Assembly: GCA_963819885.1 (NCBI GenBank)
Contig: CAWFXV010000030.1
Span: forward strand, 62,001 to 126,000
Direction of reading: 5' to 3'
DNA: 64,000 nt
From: JACVRX01 sp963819885
GTDB lineage: Bacteria > Actinomycetota > Actinomycetes > Jiangellales > Jiangellaceae
Below the pieces are notes generated by a model. The model was not told the origin of the DNA. It searched no databases and worked only from the letters and a program-made list of their open reading frames with translations. Below are positions 42,927 through 50,209 of this stretch, one piece after another; position 1 is the stretch's first letter; each line of letters starts with the position of its first letter. Made by a program: the position numbers and the translations under genes.

Positions 42927-44255
42927 GTGCGCAGGGCCCTGTCCGGACTGACCCGACGTGGCCGGCTCTTCCTGGCCGCCGGCCTGGCCGCCGCCGTCGT
43001 CGCGGTGGGCGTGGGACAGCGTGACCTGATGCGGGTCGGAATCCTGCTGCTCGCCCTGCCGGTGGTGAGCCTGCTCGTCGCCCTGCGCAGTCGGGTCCGG
43101 CTCGCCGCCGCCAGGGTGGTGAGCCCCCCGCGCACTCCGGTAGGGACTCCCGCCCGCGTCCATCTGATACTGCAGAACCTTGCCCGCATTCCGACCGGTG
43201 TGCTGCTCGTGGAAGACACGCTGCCATTTGCGCTGGGCACCCGGCCGCGGTTCGTCCTCGACCACGTGTGGTCGAGGTTCCGTCGCGAGGTCAGCTATGA
43301 CATCCGCGCCGACTTGCGAGGGCGCTATCCCATCGGTCCGCTGACGGTTCGTCTGACCGATCCGTTCGGGCTGGTCGAGCTACGCCGCGCATTCAGCGAG
43401 ACAGCCACCGTCATCATCACCCCAAAGGTGCACCCGCTGCCCACGGTCCGATTGCTGGGCGAATGGAGCGGAAGCGGTGAGAGCAGGCCCCGATCGGTCG
43501 CCAGCGCCGGCGAGGAGGACGCCACCGTTCGGGCCTACCGCGATGGCGACGACATGCGGCGCGTTCATTGGCGGGCGACAGCGCATCACGGCGAGCTGAT
43601 GGTCCGTCGCGAGGAGCAGCCCTGGCAAAGCCGGGCGAGTTTGCTGCTCGACACCCGGATCCGAGCCCACGGCGGGCAGGATCCCGACTCGTCCCTCGAG
43701 TACGCGGTATCGGCCGCCGCATCGATCGGCGTGCATCTTGCCGACCGCGGCTACGCCGTGCGGCTGGTCACCGATGAAGGTGGCGCTGTCAGTGGGTCGT
43801 GGCACGACTCCGGTGGGGGCCCTGCCGGCGCCGAGGTACCGCTGTTGGACGCGTTGGCCGTCGTGCGGTCCTCACGCGACGCGTCGGTAGGCCGCTGGTC
43901 AGACCTGCTCAAGGGTGCCGGAGCGGCGAGCGGCCTGCTGGTAGCCGTCTTGGGGCGCCTGCACCCGCAAGAGGCGTCGCTGGTGGGCAAGCTACGACAC
44001 GGTGCGACAGGGGCGATGGCGATCCTGCTCGACTCGGCATCGTGGACCTCGGTTGCGCCCCACATCCAGGCGGCCGAGGAGCAACGCCTGGCCGAGACCG
44101 CGCAGGTCCTGCGGCGAGCCGGTTGGAGTGTCGTCACCGCGACGAGAAACGACCGGCTGCCCGCCGTCTGGGAACGGCTCGGCATCTCTCGGTCGGCTTA
44201 CCGTCATCCCGTCCGCGGGGTCAGCGGTCCAGGTCAGCTTGGCGGTGTGGCGTGA
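42927..44255 (+). CDS. DUF58 domain protein
   Basis: A 442-residue protein with two N-terminal membrane helices (GRLFLAAGLAAAVVAVGVG and MRVGILLLALPVVSLLVAL), a beta-rich central part, and the DUF58 signature VRAYRDGDDMRRVHWRATAHHGELMVRREEQP at about residues 195-230, followed by a von Willebrand A-like fold. Such proteins are encoded with MoxR and TgpA and are thought to be MoxR substrates or partners. GTG 42927 is 3 bp after the moxR stop. Confidence 0.9.
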   Translation: MRRALSGLTRRGRLFLAAGLAAAVVAVGVGQRDLMRVGILLLALPVVSLLVALRSRVRLAAARVVSPPRTPVGTPARVHLILQNLARIPTGVLLVEDTLPFALGTRPRFVLDHVWSRFRREVSYDIRADLRGRYPIGPLTVRLTDPFGLVELRRAFSETATVIITPKVHPLPTVRLLGEWSGSGESRPRSVASAGEEDATVRAYRDGDDMRRVHWRATAHHGELMVRREEQPWQSRASLLLDTRIRAHGGQDPDSSLEYAVSAAASIGVHLADRGYAVRLVTDEGGAVSGSWHDSGGGPAGAEVPLLDALAVVRSSRDASVGRWSDLLKGAGAASGLLVAVLGRLHPQEASLVGKLRHGATGAMAILLDSASWTSVAPHIQAAEEQRLAETAQVLRRAGWSVVTATRNDRLPAVWERLGISRSAYRHPVRGVSGPGQLGGVA

Positions 44256-45484
44256 CCGGCCGGACCCGGTTGGCTGTGGTCGGGGCGCTCGCGTCGGCCC
44301 TGGCGGTGCTCTCGCTCGCACCGGTGACCGAGGAGCACGACTGGGTCGTGCCGGCGGCCATCGCGATCGCCATCGTCGCCGGAATCGGGCTCGGCCTGCG
44401 CCGGCTCGGTGTTCCTCTGCCCCTGGTGATCTTGGCCCAGCTGGTCGGCCTCGTCCTGTGGCTTGGCGTACTGGTGGCTGCCGATGTCGCCTGGTTCGGC
44501 GTGGTCCCCACCATTGCGTGGGCCCGGCGGATGGCCATCGTCTTCACCGACGGGGTCGACGCGGTTCTGCAGTACGCCGCACCAGTCGTGGTCACCCGCG
44601 GAATCCTGTTGTTTCTGGTCGGTGGCGCCGGCCTGGTGGCCTTGCTCGTCGATCTGTTCGCCGTTGGCTTGCGGCGCGCACCACTGGCCGGCATTCCGCT
44701 GGGCGCTGTCTACGCCGTCTCGGCGTCGGTCGCTCCGGGTGGGTTGGCCTGGTACTGGTTTGTGTTCCCGGCCGCCGGCTTTCTGGCAGTGCTCGTGGCT
44801 GAAGGGCGGACCCGGGTGGTGCGATGGGGCCGCTCGGCCGGGCCTTCTGCCACTCACACCGGCATACCGGAGACTGACTCGCTCGCGCGCAACGGCCGGC
44901 GGGTCGGAGCGGTCGCTGTCGCCGCGGCCGTGGCCGTTCCGGCGTTGTTGCCGGGGCTGACCGAGGGCGTGTTCGGCCGCGGTGACGGCTCCGGCGAGGG
45001 CGGTGGGCGCACGATCCACACCGACAACCCGATCGTCGACCTACAGGGCGACCTCAGCCAGCCAGAGAACGTTCCCGTACTGCGCTACGAGACCACTGCC
45101 CAGGTTCCCGAATACATCCGACGAGTGACCTTGGATGTCTTCGACGGCGAGGAGTGGCAGACCTCCGATCGGTCGGTCCCCGATTCCCAACGGGTGAGCG
45201 AGGGCATGCCTGCTACCGCCCGGCTTGGATCCGCCCGACGACGGGACCGTCCAGGAGTATCGCTTCGACGTGGGCGAGAACTACCAGTCCTCCTGGCTGC
45301 CGTTGCCTTACCCGGCGCAAGAGATCGACATCGACGGGGACTGGCGCTACGACTTCGCCAGCCTCGACGTCGTGTCCCCGGAACGCAATGCCCAGGACGT
45401 CGACTACGTCGTGCAGAGTCTGGAGATCGATTACCAGGCGGCCGAGCTCATCGCCGCTGCACCGGCGTCGGAAGACTTCGCTGA
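44252..45484 (+). CDS. TgpA-like transglutaminase, N-terminal fragment (frameshifted)
   Basis: The N-terminal half of a TgpA (DUF3488/transglutaminase) protein. About five to six membrane helices precede a periplasmic region beginning NPIVDLQGDLSQPENVPVLRYET. The homologous frame runs to about 45205 (RVSEGMP), after which the reading becomes Arg-rich and meaningless until 45484; the true continuation is one frame over, starting LLPPGLDPPDDG. The start GTG 44252 overlaps the DUF58 stop. It is one gene with the next entry, broken by one net inserted base. Confidence 0.75.
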   Translation: MTGRTRLAVVGALASALAVLSLAPVTEEHDWVVPAAIAIAIVAGIGLGLRRLGVPLPLVILAQLVGLVLWLGVLVAADVAWFGVVPTIAWARRMAIVFTDGVDAVLQYAAPVVVTRGILLFLVGGAGLVALLVDLFAVGLRRAPLAGIPLGAVYAVSASVAPGGLAWYWFVFPAAGFLAVLVAEGRTRVVRWGRSAGPSATHTGIPETDSLARNGRRVGAVAVAAAVAVPALLPGLTEGVFGRGDGSGEGGGRTIHTDNPIVDLQGDLSQPENVPVLRYETTAQVPEYIRRVTLDVFDGEEWQTSDRSVPDSQRVSEGMPATARLGSARRRDRPGVSLRRGRELPVLLAAVALPGARDRHRRGLALRLRQPRRRVPGTQCPGRRLRRAESGDRLPGGRAHRRCTGVGRLR

Positions 45485-46583
45485 GTTGCGTTCGCTTCCG
45501 GACGACCTGCCGCCCGAAGTGGCCACTCTGGCCAGGGAACTGACGGCCAATGCGACCAGCGCATTCGAGCGCGCCGCGATACTGCAGTCCTTCTTCCGCA
45601 CCGAGGGCGGCTTCGTCTACGACCTGCAGACCGAGCCGGGCAACTCCTCCTCGGCCTTGGTGAACTTTCTGCAGAACCGCCGCGGGTTCTGTGAGCAGTT
45701 CGCCGCCAGCATGGCGGTGATGGCCAGGGCCGTCGGCATCCCGGCCCGGGTCGCCGTCGGGTTCACACCCGGCGCGCCGCAGGACGACGGCAGCTGGGTG
45801 GTCGGCACGCACGACGCACACGCCTGGCCCGAACTGTATTTCCAGGGCACCGGCTGGGTGCGCTTCGAGCCGACGCCCGCAACTCGCACCGGCAGCGTGC
45901 CGTCCTGGACGGTGCGTCCGGCCGTCGGCGAGGACGGCTCCCCCAACGTCCCTGACGCTGCCGGAGGGCAGGGCAACCAGGCCGAGGGTCCCATTCCCGG
46001 CCAGGAAGATCTGCCCGTCGGTGCCGGCGACGCCGCCGGCACAGCTGCGTCGACCTGGATTGCCGTCGGGCTTGCCGTGGCTGGTGGCGCCCTGGTACTC
46101 GCTGTGCCGACGATCATCGCCCGGATCCGACGAGCCTGGCGCTGGCGGGAGGCTCGTGGCGACCGGGTCGGTGAGGCCGAGGCCGCCTGGTCCGACCTCC
46201 GCGATACCTCACGCGACGCCGGGTTCGAATGGGACCCTGCGTCAACACCCCGACAGACCGGTCAGGACCTGGCGGCACGCACCAAACTCGACCCGGACTC
46301 GGGCGACCTGCTCACTCACCTGGTCACCACCACTGAGCGGGCCCGTTACTCGACCACGCCGAACGACACCGAAGGCCTGCGGGCGGATTCCGCCATGCTC
46401 CGGCGGACCGTTCTGCGCTCCCGCCCAGTGCTCCAGCGCTTCGGCGCTGCGATCTGGCCCGCGGCCACTCGAGATGTGATGATCACGACAGCCAACCGGG
46501 TCGCGGACGGTTTGGATTGGACCGACGCTGCCGGCGATCGGATGCGGGAACGAGCCGGGCGGCTGGTGGGACGCCGAGGCTGA
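45225..46583 (+). CDS. TgpA-like transglutaminase, C-terminal fragment with catalytic core
   Basis: A 452-residue fragment carrying the transglutaminase-like domain. The nucleophile Cys is in RRGFCEQFAASMAVMARAVGIPARVAVGF, the His in GTHDAHAWPELYF and the Asp/Glu side in WVRFEPTP. Then comes a membrane helix (AVGLAVAGGALVLAVPTII) and a cytoplasmic DUF4129-type tail. The frame is open upstream of 45225 to about 45208 and has no proper start of its own, so alone it would not be a normal gene. In TgpA the catalytic domain is periplasmic; its substrate is unknown. Confidence 0.75.
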   Translation: MDPPDDGTVQEYRFDVGENYQSSWLPLPYPAQEIDIDGDWRYDFASLDVVSPERNAQDVDYVVQSLEIDYQAAELIAAAPASEDFAELRSLPDDLPPEVATLARELTANATSAFERAAILQSFFRTEGGFVYDLQTEPGNSSSALVNFLQNRRGFCEQFAASMAVMARAVGIPARVAVGFTPGAPQDDGSWVVGTHDAHAWPELYFQGTGWVRFEPTPATRTGSVPSWTVRPAVGEDGSPNVPDAAGGQGNQAEGPIPGQEDLPVGAGDAAGTAASTWIAVGLAVAGGALVLAVPTIIARIRRAWRWREARGDRVGEAEAAWSDLRDTSRDAGFEWDPASTPRQTGQDLAARTKLDPDSGDLLTHLVTTTERARYSTTPNDTEGLRADSAMLRRTVLRSRPVLQRFGAAIWPAATRDVMITTANRVADGLDWTDAAGDRMRERAGRLVGRRG

Positions 46584-46589
46584 CCTGGC

Positions 46590-47018
46590 TCAGCGGCCGG
46601 GGCCGCGTTCGCGGCGGCGGCGCCACCGTTCTTCCATGCGCTCCATGAATCCGCGCCGGCGGGCCGCTGCCGTCCGGCTCGGTTTGCTGCGGCTGGCCTG
46701 CGGCTTTTCCCCCGTGCCGGCGTCGAACGTCCCGATCTCGCCGTCGGCCGGAACCCGCCGCCACGAGGTGACGGCGTACCAGGCGGACCCGAGCATGACG
46801 ACGAAACCCGCGACGCCGAGCGGGGTCGCCTTGCTGACGGCACCGGTCATGAGCAGCACGATCCCGATGACGAACACGAACGCGGCGGCGACGGCGCGCC
46901 TGCGGTAACGACGTCGCAGGTCGGCGCCGCGCATGGTCGTGGCGAACTTCGGGTCTTCGGCGTACAGCGCGCGTTCCATCTGCTCGAGCAGGCGCTGCTC
47001 ATGGTCGGAGAGAGGCAC
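46590..47018 (-). CDS. DUF3040 membrane protein
   Basis: A 142-residue protein with the DUF3040 N-terminus (PLSDHEQRLLEQMERALYAEDPKFATTMRG), two membrane helices (AVAAAFVFVIGIVLLMTGAV and LGVAGFVVMLGSAWYAVTSW) and a basic C-terminal tail (MERMEERWRRRRERG). Function unknown; the family is restricted to actinobacteria and often lies near mraZ/moxR. GTG 47018 follows AGGAGGG. Its stop is 7 bp from the convergent transglutaminase stop. Confidence 0.9.
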   Translation of the reverse strand: MPLSDHEQRLLEQMERALYAEDPKFATTMRGADLRRRYRRRAVAAAFVFVIGIVLLMTGAVSKATPLGVAGFVVMLGSAWYAVTSWRRVPADGEIGTFDAGTGEKPQASRSKPSRTAAARRRGFMERMEERWRRRRERGPGR

Positions 47019-47152
47019 CGGTCCCTCCTGTGAATGCCGTCGCGGAACTGCCCTCAGCATAGGCGGGTGGGTTGACCGACGAAAGCCAGCCCTGTCCATC
47101 CAACGCAGTGTCCAACCAGTCGGTTCCACCCGGTTCACTCGAGCGGGGTGAA

Positions 47153-47920
47153 TCAGTCCGAGAGCGGTCGCCGCCGGACCGGCGTGGCGAGCACGTGCAG
47201 CTGCCCGGCCACTGCCCGGAATGCTGGATGTCCCGCGACCATCGCCTCGAGCTCGAGCAGGTCGCGCAAACTCGTCGGATCGTCGGACAGCGCACCGGGC
47301 ACCAGATCGGCGAAGACCCGCACCCCATGCACCTGAAGTACCCGCATGTCTGCCGCTGCGAACAAGTCCCGGACTCCCGGCTCGTCGAATCGCCGCGGCA
47401 GCGGGTCACCGGTCCCCCATCGGCCGTTCGGGTCTCGCAGGGCGTGCCGCGCGTCGCTCAGATGTCCCGCCACAGCCCGGGCCAACACCGTCGCGAATCT
47501 TTGCGCCACCAGCACGCTGGCGAGTCCCGCTGGCCGGAGCACCCCGGCAATGCCTCGGACCGCGTCGACGGGATCGTCCACGATCTCGAGGACACCGTGG
47601 CAGAGCACCACATCGGCGCTGCCGACCCCGAGCAGCTCAGCCAGGTCGGCGGCGTCGCCTTGCACGGCGCTGACCCGGTCGCTGAGCGCGGCCTCGGCGG
47701 CTCGTCGTTCGAGGGCAGCCAAGGCGTCGGGACTGGGATCGACAACGATGACGTGGTGACCCTGACTCGCCAGCGGGACCGCGAAGCCGCCGGTCCCCCC
47801 GCCGGCGTCGACGACGTCGAGGCGGTCCCGGCCGGTATCCTTCTGGTGCCGGCTCAGCGCGGCCGCCAGTGCATCCCAGGCCACCGCGGTCCGGATCTCC
47901 AGCCGAAGCCGCTCAGCCAT
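47153..47920 (-). CDS. Class I SAM-dependent methyltransferase
   Basis: A 255-residue methyltransferase. SAM motif I is VVDAGGGTGGFAVPLASQGHHVIVVDPSPDALAALE; motif II is VGSADVVLCHGVLEIVDDPVDAVRGIAGVLRPAG. The order and the GVLEIVDDP stretch resemble tRNA 5-carboxymethoxyuridine methyltransferase (CmoM)-like proteins, but the substrate is not assignable. It starts 8 bp inside the aminotransferase gene, indicating coupling. Confidence 0.82.
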   Translation of the reverse strand: MAERLRLEIRTAVAWDALAAALSRHQKDTGRDRLDVVDAGGGTGGFAVPLASQGHHVIVVDPSPDALAALERRAAEAALSDRVSAVQGDAADLAELLGVGSADVVLCHGVLEIVDDPVDAVRGIAGVLRPAGLASVLVAQRFATVLARAVAGHLSDARHALRDPNGRWGTGDPLPRRFDEPGVRDLFAAADMRVLQVHGVRVFADLVPGALSDDPTSLRDLLELEAMVAGHPAFRAVAGQLHVLATPVRRRPLSD

Positions 47921-49097
47921 CCGTGCTCTTTCCCGCCGCTCGCAGCGCGGGCAGCGCCCGGTCGATCATGTCGTTACTCGCCGTCAGCGAGATGCGGAAC
48001 TGGCCCGGAACCTCGCAGACGCTGCCCGGCAACACCAAGACCTTGCTGTCTGCTAGGCGGCGGCAGAAGGCGACGTCGTCGGGATCAGGCGAACGCACCC
48101 AGAGATAGAACGTGCCCTCTGGTAGGCGCAGGTCGTAACCGGCGGCCTGGAGCTCGCCGGCCAGCCGATCCCTCTTCGCTTCGAGGTCAGCCAAGTCGAT
48201 CGACAGGCCCTCCAGGTCCTCGATCGCGTACTGCAACACGGCGTTCGGAAACAGCCAACCCGCCCCGATCTGGGACACCTCGATCGCCTCCCGCAGGGGG
48301 TGACGATTCGGGATGGAGGGCGACATCGCCAGCCAGCCGATCCGCTCGCCGGGCGTCAGCAGCACCTTGCCGTAGCTGTAGGCGATGACGGTGTAGGGAT
48401 AGAACTCACTCGGGCTGTGGAACTCCGCGTCGCTGAACACCAGCCGGGCGTACGGCTCGTCGGAGATCAGCCAGACTGGTCTCCCCCACCGGTCGGACGC
48501 CTCGGTGAGCAGCTCTGACAGAGCCGCCAAGGTTTCGGGTGGATAGACGCGCCCGGTGGGGTTGTGCGGGGTGTTGACGATGACGGCCCTGGTCCTGGGC
48601 CCGATGGCCGCCTGGATCGCGTCGAGGTCGAGATCGTTGTCGTCGGGCCGGACTCGCACCTTGACCGGCACAGCGTCGGCAGAGAGCAGCATGGCTTCGT
48701 AGAGGAACCACGGCGGCAGCGAGAACACCACCTCGTCGCCAGGGTCGAGGAACGCCCGGAATGCCGTCTCGAGCGCTCCGAACGCACCGGGAGTCAGCGC
48801 GATGTCCTCCGGTTCGAAGGGCAGCCCGCGCCACTCACGAAGCGCCTTGGCGACCACCTCGCGGGCGGCCGGCTCAGACCACTTATAGGCGAACCAGTCC
48901 TTGTCCTGCGGCTCGGCGTGCCGCCGGATGGCGTCGACGAATCCCGGCAGCGGCATTTCCTGCGGGTTGCCGAGCACGAAGTCGCACACGCCCGGCTGTC
49001 GGCGCAACGCCTCCCGGACCTCTAGGTAGCTCCGCAGCGGCGCCAGGGCCTGCCGGATGGCGGCCACTCGCGCAGCCGGTTGGGGGCCGTCGGGCAC
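47913..49097 (-). CDS. Class I/II PLP-dependent aminotransferase
   Basis: A 394-residue fold-type I aminotransferase. The PLP lysine is in AYSYGKVLLTPGERIGW; other motifs are LTPGAFGALETAFRAFLDPGDEVVF, VNTPHNPTGRVYPPETL and LISDEPYARLVF. It looks like an aspartate/alanine-type aminotransferase; the donor and acceptor are unknown. The N-terminal part (FVLGNPQEMPLPGFVDAIRR) is typical of a subgroup common in actinobacteria. It is upstream of and overlapping the methyltransferase. Confidence 0.88.
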   Translation of the reverse strand: MPDGPQPAARVAAIRQALAPLRSYLEVREALRRQPGVCDFVLGNPQEMPLPGFVDAIRRHAEPQDKDWFAYKWSEPAAREVVAKALREWRGLPFEPEDIALTPGAFGALETAFRAFLDPGDEVVFSLPPWFLYEAMLLSADAVPVKVRVRPDDNDLDLDAIQAAIGPRTRAVIVNTPHNPTGRVYPPETLAALSELLTEASDRWGRPVWLISDEPYARLVFSDAEFHSPSEFYPYTVIAYSYGKVLLTPGERIGWLAMSPSIPNRHPLREAIEVSQIGAGWLFPNAVLQYAIEDLEGLSIDLADLEAKRDRLAGELQAAGYDLRLPEGTFYLWVRSPDPDDVAFCRRLADSKVLVLPGSVCEVPGQFRISLTASNDMIDRALPALRAAGKSTDG

Positions 49098-49165
49098 GTC
49101 ACTCCTCGTCGTGGGCGGCTCGGCGTGGCTTAGCGTACGCCGCCGAATCTTCGTTGCCCGCTCCG

Positions 49166-49402
49166 TTAGCCGTGGTTGCTCTCGTCGTCGGCGGCAAGTC
49201 GCCGACCGAGCTCGGTCAAGGTCTCCCGCCAGATCGGCTCAGGAATCGGCGGCAGGATGTCGTCCCAGATCGCGGCGAAGCTGCCGACGGTCTGCGGGAG
49301 CCGGGCCGGCCGGGCGAAGAACCAGACATGGAAGTGCGCGCTGCCGTCACCCCATCGGCCGACGTGCACCCGGCCGATCTCACCGAGACTGCGGAGACCT
49401 CT
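49166..49402 (-). pseudogene. 3' remnant of an unknown conserved actinobacterial protein
   Basis: The frame reads LRSLGEIGRVHVGRWGDGSA, then HFHVWFFARPARLPQ and WDDILPPIPEPIWRETLTELGRRLAADD. By recall, not search, this looks like the C-terminal half of an actinobacterial protein of unknown function with a HIT-like pattern. No start or N-terminal half is present: homology stops where the divergent DUF385 gene begins at 49416. It is most simply the truncated 3' end of a gene cut by rearrangement; a short functional protein from GTG 49369 (67 residues) is possible but unlikely. Confidence 0.5.
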
Positions 49403-49415
49403 AGAATTCCGCGCG

Positions 49416-49847
49416 GTGCGCGACTCGACGGCTCGGCGGCTCTCCCGCTTGCACGGCCGGCTCTACCGGCTCACCGGTGGGGTTGTGGGCCGCAGACTCG
49501 TGCGCAACGACATGCTGCTGCTCACGACACGTGGATCGAGAACCGGCAAGCCGCACACCGTTCCGCTGCTCTACCTTCGCGACGGGGACACGTTGGTGGT
49601 CATCGCCTCGTGGGGAGGCCGACCCGACCACCCGGACTGGTACCGCAACCTGTCCAGCGATCCGCGAGCCACCGTCCAGGTCAGGTCGAAACGCCGGGCC
49701 GTGCGCGCGCGCTCCGCCAGCGTCGGCGAGCGTGCTCTGTGGTGGCCTCGAATCGTGGCGGCTTACCCGGGGTACCGGGCGTATCAGGCGCGCACTGAGC
49801 GTGTCATCCCGGTGGTCTTCCTCGAGCCGAGCTCGCCGTCGGGATAA
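49416..49847 (+). CDS. DUF385/Ddn-family F420-dependent nitroreductase-like protein
   Basis: A 143-residue split-barrel protein of the deazaflavin-dependent nitroreductase family. The pattern is LTGGVVGRRLVRNDMLLLTTRGSRTGKPHTVPLLYLRDGD, then VIASWGGRPDHPDWYRNLSSDPRATVQV, then WWPRIVAAYPGYRAYQART. F420 binding is established for family members; the substrate here is unknown. GTG 49416 is the first plausible start; the open frame upstream is antisense to the remnant. A palindromic repeat follows 10 bp after the stop. Confidence 0.85.
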   Translation: MRDSTARRLSRLHGRLYRLTGGVVGRRLVRNDMLLLTTRGSRTGKPHTVPLLYLRDGDTLVVIASWGGRPDHPDWYRNLSSDPRATVQVRSKRRAVRARSASVGERALWWPRIVAAYPGYRAYQARTERVIPVVFLEPSSPSG

Positions 49848-49857
49848 CGGCTCCCGA

Positions 49858-49914
49858 CATGATCCACGGAGAGTTCTGGGGCTCCTGGCACCCAAAACGC
49901 TCCGTGGATCATGA
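49858..49914. repeat. Palindromic repeat, copy B (possible bidirectional terminator)
   Basis: Perfect 14-bp arms CATGATCCACGGAG (49858-49871) and CTCCGTGGATCATG (49900-49913) around a 28-bp centre. It is the second copy of the element at 4501-4555. It sits between the convergent ends of the DUF385 gene and nrdJ, where it could also act as a terminator in both directions, although no U-tract follows the stem. Confidence 0.7.
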
Positions 49915-49923
49915 ATCCGACGG

Positions 49924-50187
49924 CTAGCTGCAGCCGCTGGTGGAGCCGCAGCCCTCGCAGACGTAGCAGCTGCCGGCCGGGCGCATCTTGGTCCCACAGG
50001 TGACGCACAGCGGCGCGTCGGTCGTCGTGCCCTGCAACAGCTCGAGCAACTCGGTCGACGTGTGCGCTTGTGCGGGCACCGGCTTGGCGGTCGCCTCGAT
50101 CACGTCATCGTCTTCTGCTTCCGCGGCTGGAACTTCCGTCTGCGGGGTCTCCACCGGCGCCGACTGCTGCAACGCCTCGACGTCCAT
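49924..50187 (-). CDS. nrdJ: NrdJ C-terminal fragment with zinc-binding tail
   Basis: The last part of the adenosylcobalamin-dependent ribonucleotide reductase: an acidic linker and the C-terminal CVTCGTKMRPAGSCYVCEGCG cysteine-rich tail that re-reduces the active site. The frame actually extends upstream to about 50330 (QSVVDYIFRRLALDY, then SFDSRSALGVYTAAERARQL), where one extra base separates it from the main NrdJ frame. The coordinates given run from the first in-frame ATG to the stop; this is not a separate gene. Confidence 0.75.
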   Translation of the reverse strand: MDVEALQQSAPVETPQTEVPAAEAEDDDVIEATAKPVPAQAHTSTELLELLQGTTTDAPLCVTCGTKMRPAGSCYVCEGCGSTSGCS

Positions 50188-50209
50188 GTCCTCCTCGATC
50201 GGCGCGTAC

